Positions 57,931-64,000 of a DNA stretch of 64,000 nucleotides are shown here, piece by piece. Positions within the stretch are counted from its first letter, which is position 1. Each line of letters starts with the position of its first letter. The translations under genes and the position numbers were made by a program. The stretch is from Pelomonas aquatica (lineage in GTDB: Bacteria > Pseudomonadota > Gammaproteobacteria > Burkholderiales > Burkholderiaceae_C): assembly GCF_026712205.1 (NCBI RefSeq), contig NZ_JAPPUW010000021.1, positions 1 through 64,000 of the forward strand, in the 5' to 3' direction. A model generated the notes under the pieces. It was not told the origin of the DNA, made no database searches, and worked only from the letters and a program-made list of their open reading frames with translations.

Positions 57931-59220
57931 TCAGCGGTCTTGCGGCAGGTGGTCGGTGCGGGCGACGTCGAGCAGATGCTCGACCTCGTCCTTGTGCTCG
58001 ACGAGGTTGCGCCGGTGCCAGCCGCGGATCCACCACATCGAGGCGGCCACGACGAGGCCGAAGATGGTGATGGCGCCGAACACCGACAGGCCGAACTTGG
58101 TCATGGCCGTGTAGAAGGCGCCCATGCCGAGGATGCAGGCCTGCTCGTTGAAGTTCTGCACCGCGATGCTACGGCCCGCGCCCATCAGGTTGTGGCCGCG
58201 GTGCTGCAGCAGCGCGTTCATCGGCACGACCATATAGCCGCCGATGGCGCCCAGGATCATCAGGAAGGGCGCCGCCAGCCAGACATTGCTGATCGCGTTC
58301 ATGAAGATGACCAGCAGACCCATCGCGATGCCCAGCGGGATGACGGCCGTGGCGCGGTCCAGCCGGCTGAAGACCGAGGCCACGACGGCGCCCACCGCCG
58401 TGCCGACGGCCACGACGCCGACCAGCGACGAGGCCTGCGTCATGCCATAGCCCAGCGCCGCGGCGGCCCAGGCCAGCACGATGTAGCGCAGATTGCTGGT
58501 CGCGCCCCAGAACAGCGTCGTCACGGCCAGCGAGATCTGGCCGAGCCTGTCCTGCCAGAGCAGGCTGTTGCAGGAGGAGAAGTCGCGCACCAGGCCGACG
58601 ACGCTGTGCGCGTAGGGCTTCAGCGGCGCCGAGGTGCGCGGGATGCGCAGATTGAACAGCGCCGCCAGCACATACAGACTCAGCAGGCTGGCGATGGCGG
58701 CCTGGGGCGGCGTGTCGATGCCGGTGTCGATCATCGGCAGGTCGAAGGACAGCAGCACGTGCGAGACGCGCTCACCCACGAGCTGGCCGCCCAGCAGCAC
58801 GCCGAGGATGATGGAGGCGATGGTCAGGCCCTCGATCCAGCCGTTGGCCTTGACCAGCTGCGACGGCGGCAGCAGCTCGGTCAGGATGCCGTACTTGGCC
58901 GGCGAATAGGCCGCCGCGCCAAGGCCGACGATGGCATAGGCCGCCAGCGGATGGGCGCCGAACAGCATCATCAGGCAGCCCACCACCTTGATACTGTTGG
59001 AATAGAACATGACCTTGCCCTTGGGCACCGCGTCGGCGAAGGCGCCGACGAAGGGCGCCAGCACGACGTAGAACAGCGCGAACATCGGCACCAGCGCGGC
59101 GCGCTGCCATTCGGCGGTACCCGAGGAGCGCAACAGTTCGATGGCGGCGACGAAAAGCGCGTTGTCGGCCAGCGAGCTGAAGAACTGCGCCGACATGATG
59201 GTGTAGAAGCCGCGTTTCAT
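57931..59220 (-). CDS. lplT: Lysophospholipid transporter LplT (MFS)
   Basis: A 429-residue MFS flippase with about 12 membrane helices, matching LplT: MKRGFYTIMSAQFFSSLADN at the N-terminus, AAYSPAKYGILTELLP and GANGWIEGL-like segment after it. LplT brings lysophosphatidylethanolamine inward for re-acylation by Aas. An acyltransferase partner is not adjacent here. The gene is divergent from alr and its 3' end is convergent with the SGNH gene. Confidence 0.9.
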   Translation of the reverse strand: MKRGFYTIMSAQFFSSLADNALFVAAIELLRSSGTAEWQRAALVPMFALFYVVLAPFVGAFADAVPKGKVMFYSNSIKVVGCLMMLFGAHPLAAYAIVGLGAAAYSPAKYGILTELLPPSQLVKANGWIEGLTIASIILGVLLGGQLVGERVSHVLLSFDLPMIDTGIDTPPQAAIASLLSLYVLAALFNLRIPRTSAPLKPYAHSVVGLVRDFSSCNSLLWQDRLGQISLAVTTLFWGATSNLRYIVLAWAAAALGYGMTQASSLVGVVAVGTAVGAVVASVFSRLDRATAVIPLGIAMGLLVIFMNAISNVWLAAPFLMILGAIGGYMVVPMNALLQHRGHNLMGAGRSIAVQNFNEQACILGMGAFYTAMTKFGLSVFGAITIFGLVVAASMWWIRGWHRRNLVEHKDEVEHLLDVARTDHLPQDR

Positions 59221-59339
59221 CGGGCGGAGCGCAATCCTGAACTGTCTTCGGCGGGGGGGCTGTAAACCGGGGCGGCGCGGGTTTATAGCACGCCCCCGCT
59301 CCGCCGGCGGCACCCCGGACCGGGGCGCAAAATCCCGCC

Positions 59340-60449
59340 ATGCCGCGCCCCATCGAAGCCTTGATCCACACGGAAGCCCTCGCCCACAACCTGGGCCGCG
59401 CCCGCGCCCAGGCGCCCAACGCCCGGGTCTGGGCCGTCGTCAAGGCCAATGCCTATGGCCACGGCATAGAGCGCGCCTACCCGGGGCTGCGCGCGGCCGA
59501 CGGCTTCGCGCTGCTGGACCTGGCCGAGGCCGAGCGCCTGCGCGCGCTGGACTGGCGCGGCCCCATCCTGCTGCTGGAAGGCGTGTTCGAGCCGCGCGAC
59601 CTGGAGCTGTGCTCGCGGCTCAAGCTCTGGCATGCGGTGCACTGCGAGCAGCAGATCGACTGGCTGGCCATGCACAAGACGCACGAGCCGCATCGCGTCT
59701 TCCTGAAGCTGAACTCGGGCATGAACCGGCTGGGCTTCGCGCCGGCCGCCTTCCGCGCCGCCTATGCGCGGCTGGACGCCCTGCCCCAGGTCGACGAGAT
59801 CGGCCTGATGACGCACTTCTCCGACGCCGACGCGCCGCGCCTCGGTGCCGACGGCATCGCCCACCAGCTCGCCGCCTTCGAGGCCGCAGCCGAGGGCCTG
59901 GCCGGCGAGCGCACGGTGGCCAACAGCGCCGCCACGCTGCGCCACGCGGCCCGCACGGCCAATGACTGGGTGCGCGCCGGCATCATGAGCTATGGCGGCG
60001 TGCCCGACTTCCCCGAGCACGACGCGGCCCACTGGGATCTGAAGCCGGCCATGACGCTGCGCTCGAAGATCATCGGCGTGCAGCCGCTGCAGCCCGGCGA
60101 CACGGTGGGCTATGGCAGCGCCTTCACGGCCGAGCGGGCCATGCGCATCGGCATCGTCGCCTGCGGCTATGCCGACGGCTACCCGCGCCACGCGCCCACG
60201 GGCACGCCGGTGCTGGTGGACGGGGCGCGGACGCGCACGCTGGGCCGCGTGTCGATGGACATGCTGGCCGTGGACCTGGGCGAGCTGCCGGCCAGCGGCT
60301 TCGGCAGCGAGGTGACGCTGTGGGGCGAGGGCCCGCGCGGCGCACGCCTGCCCATCGACGAGGTCGCCCACGCCGCCGGCACCATAGGCTACGAGCTGAT
60401 GTGCGCCGTCGCGCCGCGCGTGCCCATGCGCAGTGACGGCAATGCCTGA
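59340..60449 (+). CDS. alr: Alanine racemase
   Basis: The 369-residue PLP enzyme makes D-alanine for peptidoglycan. The PLP lysine is in [10 protein letters not shown] (Lys35) and the catalytic tyrosine of the partner subunit in GYGSAFTAE (Tyr258). Other marks are [16 protein letters not shown] and [13 protein letters not shown]. The start at 59340 gives the typical length. It overlaps the arfB start by a few bases. The order lplT-alr-radA is common in this group of bacteria. Confidence 0.95.
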   Translation: MPRPIEALIHTEALAHNLGRARAQAPNARVWAVVKANAYGHGIERAYPGLRAADGFALLDLAEAERLRALDWRGPILLLEGVFEPRDLELCSRLKLWHAVHCEQQIDWLAMHKTHEPHRVFLKLNSGMNRLGFAPAAFRAAYARLDALPQVDEIGLMTHFSDADAPRLGADGIAHQLAAFEAAAEGLAGERTVANSAATLRHAARTANDWVRAGIMSYGGVPDFPEHDAAHWDLKPAMTLRSKIIGVQPLQPGDTVGYGSAFTAERAMRIGIVACGYADGYPRHAPTGTPVLVDGARTRTLGRVSMDMLAVDLGELPASGFGSEVTLWGEGPRGARLPIDEVAHAAGTIGYELMCAVAPRVPMRSDGNA

Positions 60450-60849
60450 ATTCCGCTGGCAACCGCGGCCGGACGAACTCGAGTTCGACGCGATCCGCGC
60501 CAGCGGCCCCGGCGGCCAGAACGTCAACAAGGTCAGCAACGCCGTCCACCTGCGCTTCGACATCCGCGCGTCCAGCCTGCCCGAGGCCGTCAAGGCGCGG
60601 CTGCTGGCCCGGGCCGACCAGCGCATCACGGCGGACGGCATCGTCGTCATCAAGGCCCAGGACTCGCGCAGCCTGGAGCGCAACCGGGCCGACGCCGTCG
60701 CGCGGCTCGTCGAGCTCGTGCAGGCCGCCGCCCATGTGCCCAAGGCGCGCCGGGCGACCAAGCCGACCTATGGCTCGCGGCAGCGCCGGCTGGAGGGCAA
60801 GGCCAGGCGCGGCGGCGTCAAGGCCGGGCGGCGCTCGCCGATCGAGTAG
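60442..60849 (+). CDS. arfB: Peptidyl-tRNA hydrolase ArfB (ribosome rescue)
   Basis: ArfB is a class I release-factor-like hydrolase that frees peptides from stalled ribosomes. The 135-residue protein carries the catalytic GGQ (residues 24-26) in [10 protein letters not shown] and the basic C-terminal tail ([20 protein letters not shown]) that binds the mRNA channel. The ATG at 60442 is preferred, although a GTG at 60433 is in frame. It overlaps alr by 8 bases. Confidence 0.92.
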   Translation: MPEFRWQPRPDELEFDAIRASGPGGQNVNKVSNAVHLRFDIRASSLPEAVKARLLARADQRITADGIVVIKAQDSRSLERNRADAVARLVELVQAAAHVPKARRATKPTYGSRQRRLEGKARRGGVKAGRRSPIE

Positions 60850-61732
60850 CGACGAACAGGCTGGCCAGGCACAGGGCCATGCCGCCCACGGCCAGCGGCG
60901 TGGCCTGCCAGCCCTCGAACAGCGCCGAGATCACGAGGGCGATGACCGGCACCAGCACGCCGATCAGCGCCGCCTGGGCCGGCCCGCGGCGCTCGGCCAG
61001 CTTGTAGTACAGCGTGAACGCAATGACCGAGCCGAAGGCCGCCAGGTAGACCAGGCTGGCGACATAGGTCCAGGCCGTGTCGAAAGCCAGGCCCTGCCCG
61101 GTGCCCAGGGACAGGGCCAGCAGGAAGACCGCGCCATAGCCCATGCTCCAGGCCAGCACCGGCAGCAACGGCAGGCCGCGGCGCGTCAGCACCAGCGTGA
61201 AGAAGCCGCCCACGACGGCCGCGACGACCGCGAACAGGCTCAGACCCAGGCCGAGCGCCGCGCCCGGCCGTGCGCCGGTGGACGCGAGCTCGGGCCAGAA
61301 GATCAGCGCCACGCCCAGCACCGCGCCGCTGGAGGCCGCCAGGAAGCGCCGGCTGACCCGCTGGCGCCACAGCAGCCAGGCGACCAGCGCGTTCATGAAC
61401 ACCATCAGGCAGAACAGCACGGCCACGAGGCCGCTGGGCACATGGCGCTCGGCCTCGTAGACCGCCCAGTAGTTGCCGGCGTACTGGATGACGCCCGTGG
61501 CCAGCGCGAAGGCATGGGCCTGGCGCGGCAGCTTCAGCGAGCGGCCCTGCCAGCGCGCCAGCCCGGCCAGCATCAGCGCCGCGAGCAGGAAGCGCCAGCC
61601 CACCGAGGTCAGCGCCGGCACGCGGCTGGCGAGCTGGTAGAGGATGACGTGCCAGGTGCTGGCCCAGATCAGCACCGGGGCCAGGAAGAGGAACCAGGTC
61701 GGGAGGCCGCGCGCTGGCTTGCCGGCCGCCAT
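60818..61732 (-). CDS. EamA (DMT) family transporter
   Basis: A 304-residue drug/metabolite transporter with about ten membrane helices in two EamA repeats; LIWASTWHVILYQLASRVPA opens the first and VGGFFTLVLTRRGLPLLPVL is in the second. The substrate is unknown. It overlaps arfB by 32 bases at the 3' ends. Its start shares one base with the stop of the upstream LysE-type gene, so the two transporters are probably one transcription unit. Confidence 0.88.
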   Translation of the reverse strand: MAAGKPARGLPTWFLFLAPVLIWASTWHVILYQLASRVPALTSVGWRFLLAALMLAGLARWQGRSLKLPRQAHAFALATGVIQYAGNYWAVYEAERHVPSGLVAVLFCLMVFMNALVAWLLWRQRVSRRFLAASSGAVLGVALIFWPELASTGARPGAALGLGLSLFAVVAAVVGGFFTLVLTRRGLPLLPVLAWSMGYGAVFLLALSLGTGQGLAFDTAWTYVASLVYLAAFGSVIAFTLYYKLAERRGPAQAALIGVLVPVIALVISALFEGWQATPLAVGGMALCLASLFVATRSASAARP

Positions 61733-62361
61733 CAGGCAGCGCGCTTGATGCTCGCCAGCAGCATGCCGGCCGCGACGAAGAGCGCGCCGAACACGCGGTT
61801 CAGCGCCCGGATGTGGCTCTCGCTCTTCAGCGCCGCCAGCACGCGGGCGGCCAGCGCCGTGTAGCCGGCCATGACGACGAGGTCGGTGAAGGCCAGCGTG
61901 CCGCCGATGACGAGGTATTGCGGCCCCAGCGGCGTGTGCAGGTTCAGGAACTGCGGCACGATGGCCAGCAGGAAGACCGTGCCCTTGGGGTTGACGGCGT
62001 TGATGCCCCAGCCGCGCAGCACCAGCTGGCGGCGCGTGACCTGCGCGGCGCCGTCGTCGGCGGCCACCAGCGGCCGGGCCGGCGCGCGCCACTGCTGCAC
62101 GCCCAGCCAGATCAGATAGGCCACGCCGGCCCATTTGACGAAGGCGAAGGCCAGCGACGAGGCCGCGATCAGCGCGCCCAGGCCGGCACCGACGAGCACC
62201 ACCTGGGTCAGGATGCCGAGGATGAGGCCGAAGGTCGTGAAATAGCCGCGCCTGAAGCCGTGGCTGAGGCCGGAACTCATCGCCGCCACCGCGCCCGCGC
62301 CGGGCGACAGGCTGATGGCCCAGGACGCCGCGAAAAAGGCCAACCACACCGAGAAGTCCAT
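61732..62361 (-). CDS. LysE family exporter
   Basis: A 209-residue amino-acid or metabolite exporter with about six helices. LysE features are SPGAGAVAAMSSGLSHGFRR near the start, then FVKWAGVAYLIWLG and NPKGTVFLLAIVPQF. It may export homoserine lactone, threonine or lysine-type compounds; the substrate is not readable. The ATG at 62361 fits the family start. It precedes the EamA gene with a 1-base overlap (TGATG). Confidence 0.88.
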   Translation of the reverse strand: MDFSVWLAFFAASWAISLSPGAGAVAAMSSGLSHGFRRGYFTTFGLILGILTQVVLVGAGLGALIAASSLAFAFVKWAGVAYLIWLGVQQWRAPARPLVAADDGAAQVTRRQLVLRGWGINAVNPKGTVFLLAIVPQFLNLHTPLGPQYLVIGGTLAFTDLVVMAGYTALAARVLAALKSESHIRALNRVFGALFVAAGMLLASIKRAA

Positions 62362-62419
62362 GACTGCCTCACGCCCCGACAACGACAGAGCGCGAGTGTC
62401 CCACGCGACAGGTCAGTTG

Positions 62420-62457
62420 GTGCCAGAGCTACTCGCTGCGCTCGGGCGGTCTGGCAC
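62420..62457. repeat. 8-bp inverted repeat with a 22-base loop
   Basis: GTGCCAGA (62420-62427) and TCTGGCAC (62450-62457) pair perfectly. They lie in the 116-base gap between the divergent LysE and MFS genes, close to the MFS start. It could be an operator or a leader hairpin. Confidence 0.35.
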
Positions 62458-62477
62458 GCAAAACATAAGATCGCTCG

Positions 62478-63653
62478 ATGCTGAAAGCCCTTTTCTCCCT
62501 GCCGCGCAGCGTCTGGCTGCTGGGCCTGATCAGCCTGGTCAACGACAGCGCCAGCGAGATGATGTACCCGCTGATACCGCTGTACCTGAGCGGCGTGCTG
62601 ATGGCGGGGCCGCGGGTGCTGGGCCTGATCGAGGGCATGGCCGAGGCCGTCGCCAGCCTGCTCAAGCTCTGGGCCGGCGTCATGGTGGACCGCAGCGGGA
62701 CAGCCAAGCCCTGGATCATCGGCGGCTACGGCATCGCGGGCCTGGCGCGGCCGGCCATCGCCTTCGTCGGCAGCTGGCCGCTGCTGCTGGTGCTGCGCGT
62801 GGCCGACCGCATCGGCAAGGCCGTGCGCGCCGCGCCGCGCGACGCGCTGCTGGCCGCCAATATCGCGCCCGGCCAGCGTGGCCTGGCCTTCGGCCTGCAC
62901 CGCGCCATGGACAACAGCGGCGCCGTCATCGGCCCGCTGCTGGCCTGGGCATTGCTCAGCGCAGGCGCGCCGCTGCAGCAGGTCTTCCTGTGGGCCCTGC
63001 TGCCGGGCCTGGCCTGCCTGGCGCTGACCACCGCGGTGCGCGATGCGCCGCCGCCGGCCGCCCCGCCGCCGGCCTTCTCCTGGGTGCTGGCCGACCTGCC
63101 CCTGCCGCTGCGCCGCTACCTCGTCGTCGTCGCGCTGTTCACGCTGGGCAATTCCAGCAATATGTTCCTGTTCCTGCGCGCGCGGGAGCTCGGCGTGAGC
63201 GAGTCCCAGGTGCCGCTGCTGTGGGCCGCGGTCTCGGCCGTGGCGGCGCTGTTCTCGGTGCCGCTGAGCGGCCTGTCCGACCGTTTCGGCCGCGTGCGCC
63301 TGCTCGTCACCGGCTACCTGGCCTATGCGGTCTTCTACGTCGGCATGGCGGTCTGGGCCGAGCCGGGCTGGCGGCTCTATGCGCTGTTCGGCCTCTACGG
63401 CATCTTCATGGCCGCGACCGAAGGCGTGGAGCGCGCGCTGATGGCCGACCTGGCCCCGCCCGAGCAGCGCGGCACGGCCTTCGGCTGGCTGAACCTCGTC
63501 ATGGGCGCGCTGCTGCTGCCGGCCTCGCTGCTGTTCGGCTGGCTGTGGGAGGGCCTGTCGGCCACGGTCGCCTTCGGCTTCTCGGCGAGCTGCGCACTGG
63601 CCGCGGCGCTGCTGCTGACGGCCTGGGTCAGGCCGGGCACGAGAATGCATTGA
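62478..63653 (+). CDS. MFS transporter
   Basis: A 391-residue major-facilitator protein with about 12 helices. The N-terminal helix region LLGLISLVNDSASEMMYPLI and the loop VADRIGKAVRAAPRDALLAA resemble bacterial MFS drug or metal exporters. Substrate unknown. The stop codon overlaps the ATG of radA (TGATG), so the two are read together. Not related in sequence to the LysE/EamA genes. Confidence 0.88.
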   Translation: MLKALFSLPRSVWLLGLISLVNDSASEMMYPLIPLYLSGVLMAGPRVLGLIEGMAEAVASLLKLWAGVMVDRSGTAKPWIIGGYGIAGLARPAIAFVGSWPLLLVLRVADRIGKAVRAAPRDALLAANIAPGQRGLAFGLHRAMDNSGAVIGPLLAWALLSAGAPLQQVFLWALLPGLACLALTTAVRDAPPPAAPPPAFSWVLADLPLPLRRYLVVVALFTLGNSSNMFLFLRARELGVSESQVPLLWAAVSAVAALFSVPLSGLSDRFGRVRLLVTGYLAYAVFYVGMAVWAEPGWRLYALFGLYGIFMAATEGVERALMADLAPPEQRGTAFGWLNLVMGALLLPASLLFGWLWEGLSATVAFGFSASCALAAALLLTAWVRPGTRMH

Positions 63654-64000
63654 TGGCCACGAGCAAAAGCATCTACACCTGTACCGAGTGCGGCGGCAGC
63701 AACGCCAAATGGCTGGGCAAATGCCCGCACTGCGGCGCCTGGAACACGCTGACCGAGAGCGCCGCCGAACCCGTCGGCGGCGGCAAGAACCGCTACCAGT
63801 CCCTGGCCAGGAGCCAGCCGGTGGCGACCCTGTCCGAGATCGAGGCCAGCGACTTCGAGCGCACGCCCACGGGCCAGGAGGAGCTGGACCGCGTGCTCGG
63901 CGGCGGCATCGTGGCCGGCGGCGTCGTGCTGATCGGCGGCGACCCGGGCATCGGCAAGTCCACGCTGCTGCTGCAGGCGGTGGAGTCGCTGAGCCAGACG
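63653..64000 (+). CDS. radA: DNA repair protein RadA (partial, cut by the window end)
   Basis: The first 116 residues of RadA are visible. RadA is a DnaB-like helicase relative that supports recombinational repair and, in naturally competent bacteria, recombination of incoming DNA. The N-terminal C4 zinc finger is YTCTECGG and CPHCGAW. The Walker A GGDPGIGKST is near residue 95. The start overlaps the MFS stop. The lid and C-terminal Lon-like domain lie beyond the window. Confidence 0.93.
   Translation, partial: MATSKSIYTCTECGGSNAKWLGKCPHCGAWNTLTESAAEPVGGGKNRYQSLARSQPVATLSEIEASDFERTPTGQEELDRVLGGGIVAGGVVLIGGDPGIGKSTLLLQAVESLSQT

Overview
The window is one continuous piece of high-GC chromosome. 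Its third-position G/C bias, split cobalamin methionine synthase, reductive pyrimidine operon, ComM and glycine-zipper proteins all suggest a betaproteobacterium of the order Burkholderiales, in the Rubrivivax/Leptothrix/Roseateles part of the order. This placement is inferred from protein style, not from a marker gene. I see no rRNA, tRNA, CRISPR array, prophage or insertion sequence, and no gene-free stretch over 300 bases.

Region 1 (1-11510) is the accessory and most unusual part. The tail of a Tad/Flp pilus locus (TadC, a DUF192 protein, a lipoprotein, a TadE-type pseudopilin) runs with almost no gaps into a 1700-residue Rhs protein. That protein has a Sec signal and a C-terminal PD-(D/E)xK nuclease tip resembling PoNe. 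A PoNi-like (DUF1910/DUF1911) immunity protein follows 7 bases later. Next is a displaced, frameshifted Rhs C-terminus with a different tip. The layout suggests a contact toxin tied to a Tad-type secretion pilus rather than to type VI secretion.

Region 2 (11669-21775) is mostly housekeeping: comM, two glycine-zipper paralogues, the large part of methionine synthase (metH) and a degenerate HD-GYP protein. It also holds an ECF sigma/anti-sigma pair beside a secreted subtilase and a low-complexity exported protein. The sigma gene and the low-complexity gene share a GGGAAG-N17-CGTTGT promoter.

Region 3 (21922-32252) is a complete-looking reductive pyrimidine degradation locus: a RutR-type regulator, PreT/PreA, MmsA, an NCS1 transporter, dihydropyrimidinase and a beta-ureidopropionase-type hydrolase. 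Together they would import uracil/thymine, reduce and open the ring, release beta-alanine-type products and pass the semialdehyde to CoA. No dedicated beta-alanine transaminase is next to them. Small genes with lower GC interrupt the locus.

Region 4 (32296-43848) holds a two-gene low-GC membrane module, ilvD, a MerR regulator with a clear operator and divergent membrane-protein target, a soluble PilJ-like receptor, an aminotransferase, a frameshifted carboxymuconolactone-decarboxylase-family gene and the homocysteine-binding half of methionine synthase (22 kb from the other half). A dipeptide-binding protein coupled to a VanX-type D-Ala-D-Ala dipeptidase, a GNAT and a DUF1653 gene complete it.

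Region 5 (43864-64000) contains a large haem-peroxidase lipoprotein, cell-wall enzymes (an S66 LD-carboxypeptidase, a PBP4-type DacB, alanine racemase), an ornithine cyclodeaminase family enzyme, two periplasmic solute-binding proteins, an aromatic aminotransferase, a DUF2332 protein, a Crp/Fnr regulator, a DUF2235 hydrolase, glutathione peroxidase, an SGNH hydrolase, LplT, ArfB, three other transporters and the 5' part of radA, cut by the window end.
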